Part shown: one piece after another, positions 19,635-31,100 of the stretch
Position numbering within the stretch: the first letter of the stretch is position 1
Layout: the number at the start of each line of letters is the position of its first letter
DNA from: Charina bottae
Lineage: Eukaryota > Chordata > Lepidosauria > Squamata > Charinaidae
Direction of reading: 5' to 3'
Assembly (NCBI GenBank): GCA_023362775.1
Contig: JALMGJ010000029.1
Coordinates: 7,979,268-8,043,267 of the forward strand
Length of the DNA: 64,000 nt
Translations under genes and position numbers: made by a program
The notes under the pieces: model-generated
What the model was told of the DNA's origin: nothing
The model's database searches: none
What the model saw: the letters and a program-made list of their open reading frames with translations, nothing else

Positions 19635-19975
19635 TGGGGCGTGGTGGCTCAGCGGGTAAGACGCCAGGCTTGTCGATCAGAAGATCGCAAGTTCGGAGGT
19701 TCGAATCCCTAGCCCTGCGTGCAGAGTGAGCTCCCGCACTAGCTCCAGCTCTTGCCAACCTAGCAATTCGAAAGCATGCAAATGCAAGTAGATAAATAGG
19801 TACCACTTTGGTGGGTAGGTAACAGCGTTCCGCGTGCGCGTCATGCGGCCACATGACCGTGGAAGCGTCTTCGGACACCGCTGGCTCTTCGGCTAAGAAA
19901 CGGAGATGAGCACCGGCCCCTGGAGTCGGACATGACTGCACAAATGTGCGGGGGGAACCTTTACCTAACTCGTAG
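19635..19975 (+). mobile_element. tRNA-derived squamate SINE (copy 2)
   Basis: Box A TGGCTCAGCGGGTAAG and a consensus box B GGTTCGAATCC are present. The 3' end is GAGTCGGACATGACTG, then a CCTTTACC tail. TSD TAACTCATAG/TAACTCGTAG at 19625-19634 and 19976-19985 (9 of 10). It is the best-preserved head of the five copies. Confidence 0.95.
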
Positions 19976-19985
19976 AAAGGGCTTA

Positions 19986-20958
19986 AGGTCTGTCTGTCTT
20001 TGTCTTATCGTATTCTTTGACTGCTGTCTCATGTTACATTATTATGTTTTTTCTTACACTGCCCTTGGAATAAAGCCTTATGAACTCATGCTGATGCGGT
20101 CATTGCTTCCAAATCCAAAAGAACGTGTGACCCAACCTGGTAACTGAGGAATACAGCATGCTCACCCCTATCTTTCGAATCCTCATTCTGGGGCCAAGAA
20201 GGTATCTCTAGGGCATTTACAACTACAGCACAAACATCTACGCCTATACCACGTGGTAGCCAAAAGTTCTGTCGTCATAACAGAAATTTTTGTCTCTGCT
20301 GTCCTTAATTTATAACCTTTAACACATCCTCCAAAATCAGACTACCAGCACCAAACATTTTAGCCTTTCTGCATAAGGGAAGGACCTCAAATACCTATTT
20401 CAAGGTCTCAAGGACTCGCAGCACTCATTACCTGTTCCTCCACTACATATTCAAAACTGGTGGGACCAACTTCTCTAACCTTTCAACTCTTCTTCTGAAA
20501 GGGCAAGCTCTGTAGCGTTACAACACCCTGCCCTGGTCAACCAATTAAGAAACTTGCTAAATGTTATACACCAGAGCTTTGAGAGAGAGATGAGCTTCTG
20601 GGGATATCATCATCCACAATTTATTCAATAAAATAACTGAGATTGCAGCATTCTTGTAATTAAGACTTTAAGAAAATGTTTACCTTAATTAATAATGCAG
20701 TTAGGTTCTCTTGGACAGTGCAAGCATATACGTGTAACTGATGGTGCAACAGATCAGATTAGGTGGACAACTGACCTGATTCACGTCCTGTGTACACAGT
20801 CCTACAAAGTACACAGACCACGTATGAGTGAGCCATAGACATCCTTGAGATCCTGAACTAACTCTCCCATTCTCCTCCTGCCCAACTTGGAGAAGGAATG
20901 AGGATGTTTCTGCTTCTGATTAAGTGCAGCTTGCCCAACTGTCCAGCTAAATTTAATT
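19986..20958. other. TM7SF3 intron 1: nothing recognised
   Basis: No exon, RNA or clear element is seen. Confidence 0.4.
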
Positions 20959-20972
20959 ACATTTAAGATATA

Positions 20973-21304
20973 AAGGTAAAGGTTCCCCCCGCACATTTGT
21001 GCAGTCGTGTCCGACTCTAGGGGCCGGTGCTCATCTCCGTTTCTTAGCCCAAGAGCCAGCGTTGTCCGAAGACGCTTCCGCGGTCATGTGGCCGCATGAC
21101 GTGCGCGGAACGCTGTTACCTACCCACCGAAGTGGTACCTATTCATCCACTTGCATTTGTATGCTTTCGAATTGCTAGGTTGGCAAGAGCTGGGGCGAGT
21201 GCGGGAGCTCACTCCGCACGCAGGGCTAGGGATTCGAACCTCCGAACTTGCAACCTTCCGATCGACAAGCCTGGCGTCTTACCCGCTGAGCCACCACGCC
21301 CCTC
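20973..21304 (-). mobile_element. tRNA-derived squamate SINE (copy 3)
   Basis: A minus-strand copy with the same head, body and tail, flanked by a perfect 14-bp TSD ACATTTAAGATATA (20959-20972 and 21305-21318). Confidence 0.95.
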
Positions 21305-21318
21305 ACATTTAAGATATA

Positions 21319-22669
21319 CAAGGCATTTTTCGTAATTATGGCTGAAAGTGGCCTAGTGTAAACCACAGCTAGTGTTAATCAGACCGGATAATGTGAGACA
21401 CCAAAGCAGAAGAAAAAAGCATCCATGCTTCTCATGATCACCTGAAGAAAAGGGAGAACAGTAGAGGACAAGGACAAGTGTGTGTACAGAAGATAAACTT
21501 TTTATACACTGAAAGCAATCCAGGTCAGTGGGCCAAAACACCACTGCAATCAACAGGACCTTGATTCACACAACTTGCTAAGTCACAATGTGATGGATTT
21601 GATTTGGGCTTAGTGTGTTATGTGAACCTAACCAGGATTTATGGCTTCTGTACAAATTCAACCAACTATGACTTATCCAATATGGCATGGTTAAACAAAC
21701 GATGTGATGTAGTATAATATGTGAATCTTGCCAATGTGCCAGCAATGCGAAAGGCACAATTCCTATTAAACTCCATTTATTTCAGTTAATGAAAGGCAAA
21801 GCTAACTAACTGGGGATTACTCTTACTACACTTTGCTAGCCGAGAGGTGGTGGTGTCCCTTCTTCTTGAATGTCTGTTAAACTGGAAATTATGCCATTCA
21901 CAACCATGTATGCATAATGACATCCTTATACAAATGACATACATTACGGCTAACTTTATTTGCATGAAGATGTCAGTGCTCAAATAAGGCAAACTGCTGC
22001 AAATGTTGTAAAGTTAATGTAATTTTAACTGCTTTCTTGCAATGGATTTGTCTGTAATTTTGCAGGATGTCCAGACCAAACTCTGGTCTAAAACGGGCAA
22101 AATCTGCAGACCAGGGGTCCATGAAAACAAGGTTTCACTTAGATTTCATTCTGCCTTCCATTTTTACTTCTGGAAAAATGGACAGAAATGCGTCGGTACA
22201 TGGCTTGCAATTCAACTCGTCCATTTTTCTCCTGTTACTTTTCTGTCTGGTAGAAGGCATGCCGACATACCTCCAGCTCTCCCACAGGTGAAGCAGCCTG
22301 AGGGCAGCTTTAGATGATCTGCTCTGGAAGGGCGTTTTCCCTCTGATTCCACCTCCAGATGCTACATGTGGGCAATCTTGTAGGTAGGGGCTGTTGATGT
22401 ATCTGGAGGAGGTAGACTAAAAGGATACATTCTACGAGGACAATCCTGTGGCTCCAATGGCTTCTGCCAGTTTCTTGTGGGGCTGCCTCGTTTCGTCCAG
22501 TCCCTGATCACCTGTTCTCCTACTCCTCAGTCCTTTTTGAGCTGGGAAGAAGACCAGAAGACGAGCTTCCACAACCATGTTTTTCCTTTTTTTAAAATGG
22601 GTTCCAGCCATGAATTTCCAAGTATAATGGTTTGTGTTTTCATAGTGTAAGAATTAGAATAGGGACCAT
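21319..22669. other. TM7SF3 intron 1: nothing recognised
   Basis: Short overlapping plus-strand frames around 22042-22317 have no recognisable domain. No clear repeat is seen. Confidence 0.4.
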
Positions 22670-22671
22670 TA

Positions 22672-23075
22672 CAGGTAGTCCTCGCTTAACAACCATTCGT
22701 TTAGTGACAGTTCGGGCTTACGACGGTGCTGGAAAAACCCACTTGCGACTGGTCCTCACACTTACAACCATCACAGTGTCCCTGCGGTCACATGATCATG
22801 ATTTGGATGCTTGGCAACCGGTTTGCATTTATGACCATCGCAGCATCCTGTGGTCACTTGATCACCATTTTCAACCTTCATGGCCAGCTTCTGGCAAGAA
22901 AAATCAATGGGGAACCATGTGATTCACTTAACGACCACGTGGTTTGTTTACCACCCACAGTGATTCGCTTAACAACCATCACAAAAAGGTCATAAAATTG
23001 GGTCAGATTCACTTAATGACCACTTAGCAACCAAAATTCCAGTCCCAATTGTGGTTGTTAAGTGAGGACTACCTG
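22672..23075 (+). mobile_element. Non-autonomous Tc1/mariner (Tigger-like) element
   Basis: Inverted termini CAGGTAGTCCTCGCTTAACA and GTTAAGTGAGGACTACCTG lie directly between TA dinucleotides (22670-22671 and 23076-23077), consistent with a TA target. The interior has many TTAACGACCA/GGTCATAAAATTGG-like motifs. It has no transposase frame. A 3' half of the same family lies at 61311-61478. Confidence 0.8.
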
Positions 23076-23077
23076 TA

Positions 23078-24350
23078 TTCTTCTAAAGTCTGCTTAACCA
23101 AATAACAAGTTTCCATCTTAAGACTGATTTTGAACTGCAGATGACATGGATCCAAATTAAATCATCTTGCTTCTTCCCCATCCTACTTTTAATAATGTCT
23201 TACTTGATAAAAAGAACTGGGAGAAGAGCTCTAAAGTTTATGCACCTTTTTAAGATACTCTGGTTGGCAGTAATAAAGATACTGTCCAACGATGGATTTT
23301 TTCATTAAGCCAAGACAATTTTGATTACTTTTGATGCATTAGAATGATTTTTCATGTATTCTGCCTGTCCTCTGCTTTTCTTGGCACATAATTCCTGTGC
23401 TAATTACTGAAACATGTGCAATATAGCAAGGAAAGCCAGGAAGATTTGCAGAACTAATTTGAACAGATAATTAAATTATGGCCTGAGGAACATCTAGTAC
23501 TTATCTGAGACCATCGAATCCCTCAGCAAGAAGAGTGTACTTGTTCATTTGCTGAGAAAGCTAATAACACTTCACTGTTACCAAAACATATGACTAAAAC
23601 TACAAGGGCACATGATAAATTGTTTTAAGGCCCACAATTCCCATGACTACTTCATTTCCTCTGGAAGACACCTCATTTGGGAAGACGGACACAACTCAAG
23701 CCTGTATCTTGGTCCAGAATATTTTCCAGCAAGTAAGGGCCTTATTATCCTTTTTAACAATTATTCACCCAACATTCAACACAGGCTTTTCTGCTACATC
23801 CTAAACCAAAATGTAGGTTTTTTTCACTCTCATCTATCAGGAATGATGAAATTCTTAAGGACTCTCGCAGTATGTCTTCACACTCTGCCTCATTTTGCAA
23901 GACGCCCTGAACCACAAACTAGCGAAGCGTGTTTTAGCCTACCTTATTGGCTAGCCCAGCCTATGTCACAAACCCAGAAAATCTAATTAATTAAACTGGA
24001 TCCACACTTAATCATGCTGTCCTAGGAACAGATCCACTGAAGCTCACGGGGCATGACAAACCTGTCCCATGTTTTCAAGGGGTTGATTCTAAGCATGACT
24101 CAGCCAGGAGTCAACCCATGTGCTCTTTGATGCGTTCTCCTGCATTTATCTAATAAAACTGAAGGTATCAAGGTGAAAAGCAGAAAAGAAAGCATACACA
24201 CGTACTTATTATCTCTCCCGGTCTTTCCCACCCGGCTGTTTGCATTCCTTTGAGACCTGTTGCATAATTTACAAAACAGGCCAACACTATTCTTGGCACC
24301 CAAGAAACGATGCCTCCTTGCTGCAATTATTTACCTCTTTGCATTTACAG
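23078..24350. other. TM7SF3 intron 1, near exon 1: nothing recognised
   Basis: Mostly AT-rich unique sequence grading into the CpG island. Confidence 0.4.
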
Positions 24351-25110
24351 CCCACCGTTTTTCGGAGAGTGCCAGGGGGCTTCCACCAGGATTTCCCGGA
24401 TTCTATCCCACCCCAAGCCCGGGGGGCGGGGGCTGAATCAGAAACCCGCTCAGGACCGAGGTTTGCTTTCGATGACCTTCGGGACAAGTCCCTTCCCACG
24501 ACTTACCCACTTCCCTCCCGCCCCCTTGGAAAAGCGAACCCGCTGTGCGCGAAAGTGCGGTGGCTTCCCCGCGGCGCGCAACAGGCGAGGCAGGGCCGTT
24601 GCGGAGAGCAGGCGCCTGCGCTTTTACGCCGGGCCATCCCCCGGCTCTCCCCTGACCACGCTGCCCCCCCGGGGTCCGGCTTGCCCCTCCACCTCCCGTC
24701 GCGCCCGACCGGTCTCACCTGCGGGGGGCTCTTCCGCCGCTTCGCCCCCGCACAGCAGCCCCCAGAGCAGGAGCCAGCCGGGCAGCCACATGATGCCCGC
24801 GACCCAGCCGGCTCTCCAAAGAAACGGGGAAGGCGGGCCGGAGCCAATCAGGGGCCCGCCATGCGCGCGCCCCGATACGTGGAGGGACCCCGCACTGGCG
24901 GACGGAGACGCCGCGCCGCCCTTTCTAAGCGCGCCGTGGAGCCGGGGACGCCAACGCGCGCGCGCTGCTGCCGCCGCCGCCGCCGCTTTTCCGGGACTTG
25001 GCGCAGGGCGGGCGAGTGCTGTGCGCGGGGGACGGGGTGCAGCTTTGTCCCTCCTCTCGGCAAGCCGAGCGCTCTGCCCGTCTGGGTTCATGCGACGCCC
25101 CGGGCGGTCT
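24350..25110 (-). promoter_or_regulatory. CpG island and likely TM7SF3 promoter
   Basis: The stretch is strongly G+C- and CpG-rich and contains TM7SF3 exon 1. Upstream of the ATG are a CCAAT motif (24844-24848), CGCGCGC runs and a (CCG)n tract near 24970. Long overlapping open frames on both strands are an effect of base composition. No TATA box is evident, as expected for a CpG-island promoter. Confidence 0.75.
24719..24791 (-). CDS. TM7SF3: TM7SF3 coding exon 1 (signal peptide)
   Basis: The exon encodes 24 residues plus one base, beginning MWLPGWLLLWGLLCGG, a typical cleavable signal peptide (basic-poor start, Leu/Trp-rich core, small residues near Gly-Glu-Ala). The donor GTGAGA follows GCAG at 24718. 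The ATG at 24789-24791 was chosen because it begins directly at the hydrophobic core. The frame is open upstream, but that translation is Ala/Arg/Pro-rich CpG-island sequence. The exon sits inside the CpG-rich region that probably holds the promoter. Confidence 0.85.
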
Positions 25111-25589
25111 TAAAGGAGGAAGGGTGGTTTGGGGTTCGTGGGAGAATGAGGGCTTGGAGGGCCCCCATCTTTTAAGCCCGAATGGGGTTTCTCTCTCCGA
25201 GCATCGCCGGCGCGGTGGGAAGGAGAAGAACTTGGAAAAAACTGCAAAAGGCAGCTTTACTTGGAACCGCTTACACCCTGCGACGATACCTTTACTATTA
25301 TTAAACGACAACATCTGCCTATCCCAGGTCCTTGGGAAGGACTGGATAGGTGGACAAAAATGCCAAATCCAGTCTAAAGACCTGGCTGACTGTGCGACCA
25401 ACCGTAATACATTTTGAATTTATCGGACCTGAACACCCTAAGTTTACAAAAAAAAATACCCTGCTTGGAACTGCTTATCTCCTCAGACGCTACCTTAATA
25501 ATCCTTAGGTCCTTGGTTAGCACTTGAATTATTTAGTTTTCACCAGTCTTTGTGAATCTAATTGTAGATTACCCATATAATAATCATAA

Positions 25590-25704
25590 TTTATTTATAT
25601 TTCAAATTTAGTCACCGTCCATCTCACTCAAAAAGCAACTCTGGGTGGTTTACAATAAAACAAGAATAAATGCTAATTAAAATACAATAAAACAATGTTC
25701 TTAA

Positions 25705-25759
<55 letters not shown>

Positions 25760-25760
25760 T
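25590..25760. repeat. CR1/L2-type tail followed by (AAT)n microsatellite
   Basis: A minus-strand CR1/L2-like 3' end (TCACCGTCCATCTCACTCAA) lies at 25610, and an (AAT)n tract of roughly 17 units at 25708-25758. Confidence 0.75.
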
Positions 25761-26740
25761 AGTGACGGAGGAGAAGAGGAAGAAGTTTAAAACTGGTCAA
25801 GCAGAACCAGTTTTGTAAATGCAGCCATTGGATTTCTTAGTGAAATAAGATAGATAGGATCTCCAGTTTTCTCACACCCAGAAATTCAGTATCCCTGTCT
25901 GAAAAACTTGATCTGGCTCTTTGAGTTGACTGAAGGATTTGCAGAACGCCTCTCCTTCCATTCTAATTTCAACTGTCCTTTATTTCCACTTGCAACTGTG
26001 AGCTGAAGATCCTTGGGTTTTAAAGGTTAGAATAGACCAGATGGGGGGTGATTTAGGCCAGTGTTTTTCAGCTTTCGCAACTTTAAGATGTGTGGACTTA
26101 ATGCTTTGTAGTTACAACACCTTTCTCAGGCCAGTCTGTTGACTCAGTCAGAAATATTTTCCATTGAGATAAATTAGGTTTACCTCCCAGTCTTGAGTCT
26201 ATGTATTTTCCCAAAATAAATCATACACCACCGGAGGGTGGTTGCTAGCAAATAATTATGCAAAGCTTGCAATTGATGATTATTGCCTGAGAGGTATCTT
26301 TGCAGGACTTCGAGTTTTCTATATCCAAAGTTCAGCTGGTGAAACATTTTTCTCATCCTATCAGAATTAAAAGTCAGATTATATATGCCCCAAAGTTGTC
26401 GGTATCAAGCATATTATAAGGAATAGAAATAAATTATGCTTGGTAATAAATTCTCTTTAAATATACCTTCTTACTGCCCAGAGTCTATGGTGATTGGGGC
26501 ATCCTTTTTAAATCTAAATTATAAATGGTAATTGAAATGGCCTGGAGATTTATTCAGTAAACTATTTACTTAGTAATTATTTAAAATTATAAATAAACAA
26601 ATAAATACAGTATTTCTTGAATCAGATCATCCAGGCATATTTGCTCAGAAGTAAATCCCAGACCATATATAATTCTCAGATTTTACTCTGAAATAAATTT
26701 GCATAGGATTACAGTATATACTACAGTAACCCTTGGCTAG
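25761..26740. other. TM7SF3-MED21 intergenic region
   Basis: It contains a decayed half-copy of the fold-back hAT MITE at about 26059-26105 (CAGTGTTTTTCAGC, then TTTAAGATGTGTGGACTT). Otherwise nothing is recognised. Confidence 0.45.
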
Positions 26741-26949
26741 CGCTTATACAAGGGAGAACTGCAATACCTCCTCCCTTCCGCCAGAGGAGTACCACCCGTA
26801 CGATAGAGGTTACGGCGACTTTATCCCGGAAGCGAGTCGCCCAGAGAGGCAACGATGAAGCTCTGCCTAGGAGCTTCCCTGCCCGCTTCCGCATCTAATA
26901 ACAAAGGTTTCCATTGGGTGGTCGCTCTTCTTTGGAGCCTGTCGGAACA
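26741..26949 (+). promoter_or_regulatory. MED21 promoter and 5' UTR region
   Basis: GC-rich sequence immediately upstream of the MED21 ATG with an ETS-type CCGGAAG (26826-26832), a reverse ETS-type CTTCCG (26886-26891) and an inverted CCAAT box ATTGG (26913-26917) about 33 bp before the ATG. These are typical of housekeeping promoters; the transcription start is not determined. Confidence 0.55.
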
Positions 26950-26991
26950 ATGGCGGACCGTCTAACGCAGCTGCAGGACGCCGTGAATTCG
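26950..26991 (+). CDS. MED21: MED21 coding exon 1
   Basis: Encodes MADRLTQLQDAVNS, identical to the conserved vertebrate MED21 start. The donor GTGAGT follows at 26992, phase 0. The ATG context is GGAACAATGG. Confidence 0.97.
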
Positions 26992-27353
26992 GTGAGTGGG
27001 AGCGCGGCGGCGGGCTTGGGGCCTTGGCCTAAGGCGAGACCCGATCCTGCTGCGTGCCAGGCCTTTGGGCTTGTGGGATATTCCACCGGCACGAGAGGGG
27101 GTGCCGAGGGAACGACTGCGCTGAAGTCTTTCCCCACTTGCGTTCTCCAGAGGGGTAGACTACAACTCCCAGAACCCTCTGGCTTGGTTTGGGTGGCTGG
27201 GGAATTCTGGGAATTGCTCACCTACCGACCTGGAGGTCCCTGTTCATTGAGATGGTCATCTGAATGTAGGAGCAGAATATGCCACTAACAGCCCATTTAT
27301 TTAACTTTGGCATCTGCTTTTCTACTAGTCTCCTGCTTCTGAATGTGGAGATT

Positions 27354-27354
27354 A

Positions 27355-27400
<46 letters not shown>
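27354..27400. repeat. (ATT)n microsatellite
   Basis: About 15 ATT/TAT units in MED21 intron 1. They give spurious poly-Tyr and poly-Leu frames. Confidence 0.9.
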
Positions 27401-27401
<1 letters not shown>

Positions 27402-28092
27402 TTTTATCCTGCCACATATTTTTATTTATATTTATATTGGTCAACTCAAGGCAGCGAACCTACCTAATACTCCTGCCTCCTCTTTTCCCCACAACAACCC
27501 TGTGAGGTGGGTTGGGCTGAGAGAGAGCGACTGGCCCAAAGTCAGCCTTTTTATTTAATTTATTTGCTCTATTTTTATACCACTGCGCTGCCCAAGGACA
27601 CCTGGCAGCGCACAACTAAAATCAAAATATAGTAAATCAATAAGCCATGATAGTAAATGGATAATTAATAGTGCACTTTGGGAACATTTGTGACATTCAA
27701 GTCTGGATGGGATTGCTGTCAATGTCAGCTGGTGTTTTAGGTGTCTTTTCTTGGAGAAGCAGAGCAGCACAAAAGCTTTGAGGAGCATTGAGAAAAATTG
27801 AGTGTTTCCTTTTCTGCGTTTCTATTTTGTGACTTTAGAAGAACATGATTCGGAGGGGTTAGTAAAATGTAGATTTTTTTGTCACTTGCTTTAAAGAAGT
27901 AATTCTTCAGTTGTAGCCTCTCATAAGCTGTGTTTGCAATGACATGCTTATCCATCCACCACCACGTATTCAATCTAGTGTTTTGCTTCACATGACACTC
28001 TGAACTGTAAACTGTCCAAATAGTCTGTCTTCACACACATTCACTAAGGTTGGTGAGTTTGTGAATCAATATGATGGAATAACCATAGTAGT
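27401..28092. other. MED21 intron 1, left: repeat debris
   Basis: SINE-core-like sequence (GGGCTGAGAGAGAGCGACTG at 27512) and a CR1/L2-like tail in minus orientation at 27560-27620 are seen. The rest is unrecognised. Confidence 0.45.
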
Positions 28093-28103
28093 AAGGTTAG
28101 ATA

Positions 28104-31100
28104 CTCCAGCAAAGGAGATCGTTACCTTGTCGTGGTGCTGGAGCTTGAGTACCTCAATGAAACCATGAGCTAAACCGTGAAGGGACACCCAAGACGGGAA
28201 GGTCGTGGCAGAGAGGTCAGACTAAATACGATCCCTGGGGAAGGTAATGGCAACCCACCCCAGTATTCTTGCCATGAAAACTAAATGGATCAGTACAACC
28301 AAAGATATGTCGGTATACCATCGGAAGATGGGACTCCCAGGTCGGAAGATGGTCAAAATGCTACTGGGGAGGAACAGAGGATACGTTCAACTAGCCCCAG
28401 ATGTGATGACGCAGCTAGCTCAAAGCCGAAAGGACGGCTAGCGGCCGACGGTGCTGGTGGTGAACGACGAATCCGATGTTCTAAAGATCAACACACCATA
28501 GGAACCTGGAATGTAAGATCTATGAGCCAGGGCAAATTGGATGTGGTTATTGGTGAGATGTCAAGATTAAATATAGACATTTTAGGTGTCAGTGAACTGA
28601 AATGGACTGGGATGGGCCACTTCACATCAGATGACCACCAGATCTACTACTGTGGACAAGAGGACCACAGAAGAAATGGAGTAGCCTTCATAATTAATAA
28701 TAAAGTGGCTAAAGCAGTGCTTGGATACAATCCAAAAAACGATAGAATGATCTCAATTCGAATTCAGGGTAAGCCATTTAACATCACAGTGATCCAAATA
28801 TACGCCCCAACCACAGATGCTGAAGAAGCAGAAGTAGATCAGTTCTATGAGGATCTGCAGCACCTACTAGATAATACACCAAAAAGAGATGTTATTTTCA
28901 TTACAGGAGACTGGAATGCTAAGGTGGGTAGTCAGACGACACCTGGAATTACAGGCAAGCATGGTCTGGGAGAACAAAATGAAGCAGGACATAGGCTGAT
29001 AGAATTTTGCCAAGACAACTCACTGTGCATAACAAACACTCTCTTCCAACAACCTAAAAGACGACTTTATACATGGACTTCACCAGATGGTCGACACCGA
29101 AATCAGATTGACTACATCCTTTGCAGCCAAAGGTGGCGGACATCTATACAGTCGGTAAAAACAAGACCTGGAGCTGACTGTAGTTCAGATCACGAACTTC
29201 TTATTGCAAAATTTAGAATCAGACTAAAGAGAATAGGGAAGACCCACAGATCAGATAGATATGAGCTCACTAATATTCCTAAGGAATATGCAGTGGAGGT
29301 GAAGAATAGATTTAAGGGACTAGATTTAGTAGATAGGGTCCCGGAAGAACTATGGACAGAAGTTCGCAACATTGTTCAGGAGGCGGCAACAAAAAACGTC
29401 CCAAAGAAAAAGAAAACCAAGAAGGCAAGATGGCTGTCTGCTGAAACACTGGAAGTAGCCCAAGAAAGAAGGAAAGCAAAAGGCAACAGTGATAGGGGGA
29501 GATATGCCCAATTAAATGCAAAATTCCAGAGGTTAGCCAGAAGAGATAAGGAATTATTTTTAAACAAGCAATGTGCGGAAGTGGAAGAAGACAATAGAAT
29601 AGGAAGGACAAGAGACCTCTTCCAGAAAATTAGAAACATCGGAGGTAAATTCCAGGCAAAAATGGGTATGATCAAAAACAAAGATGGTAAGGACCTAACA
29701 GAAGCAGAAGAGATCAAGAAAAGGTGGCAAGAATATACGGAAGATCTGTATAGGAAGGATAATAATATTGGAGATAGCTTTGACGGTGTGGTCAGTGAGT
29801 TAGAGCCAGACATCCTGAAGAGTGAGGTTGAATGGGCCTTAAGAAGCATTGCTAATAACAAGGCAGCAGGAGACGACGGTATCCCAGCTGAACTGTTTAA
29901 AATCTTGCAAGATGATGCTGTCAAGGTGCTGCATGCCATATGCCAGCAAATTTGGAAAACACAAGAATGGCCATCAGATTGGAAAAAATCAACTTATATC
30001 CCCATACCAAAAAAGGGAAGCACTAAAGAATGTTCAAACTATCGAACAGTGGCACTTATTTCACATGCCAGTAAGGTAATGCTCAAGATCTTGCAAGGTA
30101 GATTCCAGCAATTCATGGAGCGAGAATTGCCAGATGTACAAGCTGGGTTTAGAAAAGGCAGAGGAACTAGAGACCAAATTGCCAATATCCGCTGGATAAT
30201 GGAGAAAGCCAGGGAATTTCAGAAAAACATCTATTTCTGTTTTATTGACTATTCTAAAGCCTTTGACTGTGTGGATCATAACAAATTGTGGCAAGTTCTT
30301 GGTGGTATGGGGATACCAAGTCATCTTGTCTCCCTCCTGAGGAATCTGTATAACGACCAAGTAGCAACAGTAAGAACAGAGCACGGAACAACGGACTGGT
30401 TTAAGATTGGGAAAGGAGTACGGCAGGGCTGTATACTCTCACCCTACCTATTCAACCTGTACGCAGAACACATCATGCGACATGCTGGGCTTGAGGAATC
30501 CAAGGCTGGAGTTAAAATCGCTGGAAGAAACATTAACAATCTCAGATATGCAGATGATACCACTTTGATGGCTGAAAGCGAGGAGGAGTTGAGGAGCCTT
30601 ATGACGAAGGTGAAAGAAGAAAGTGCAAAAGCTGGGTTGCAGTTAAACCTCAAAAAAACCAAGATTATGGCAACGAGCTTGATTGATGACTGGCAAATAG
30701 AGGGAGAAAAAGTGGAGGCAGTGACAGACTTTGTATTTCTAGGCGCAAAGATTACTGCAGACGCTGACTGCAGCCAGGAAATCAGAAGACGTCTACTTCT
30801 TGGGAGGAGAGCAATGGCAAATCTTGATAAAATAGTTAAGAGCAGAGACATCACACTGACAACAAAGGTCCGCATAGTTAAAGCAATGGTATTCCCTGTA
30901 GTAACCTATGGCTGTGAGAGCTGGACCATAAGGAAGGCTGAGCGAAGGAAGATAGATGCTTTTGAACTGTGGTGTTGGAGGAAAATTCTGAGAGTGCCTT
31001 GGACTGCAAGAAGATCAAACCAGTCCATACTCCAGGAAATCAAGCCAGACTGCTCACTTGAGGGAATGATATTAAAGGCAAAACTGAAGTACTTTGGCCA

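Larger units (their letters stand above)
1..24791 (-). other. TM7SF3: TM7SF3 gene locus (5' part, exons 1-6, continues off left edge)
   Basis: Six minus-strand exons, each with GT donors and AG acceptors in compatible phase, encode the N-terminal extracellular half of transmembrane 7 superfamily member 3. The encoded order is signal peptide, beta-rich region with NVT glycosylation sequons, a conserved LRPEQ segment, DPVPGGCNLEF, APANLGY, a WRLYYDVYQYFLPENDLS block and LPGQGVIYNVIV. These match the human protein as I know it. The seven-helix C-terminal part must lie left of base 1. Known family role: a multipass membrane protein linked to stress and cell survival; its mechanism is poorly defined. 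The introns are packed with LINEs, hAT MITEs, SINEs and hammerhead-like repeats. The gene starts head to head with MED21. Exon chaining was done by eye without transcripts. Confidence 0.93.

Noticed and set aside
24240..25175. 311- and 267-residue plus-strand frames and several minus-strand frames
   Set aside because: They are composition effects of the CpG island; only the short signal-peptide exon of TM7SF3 within it has splice sites and family similarity.
29190..29939. Minus-strand frames of 60-187 residues
   Set aside because: They are antisense shadows of the BovB frame; the same applies to frames at 30061-31532, 46366-46947 and 47213-48375.
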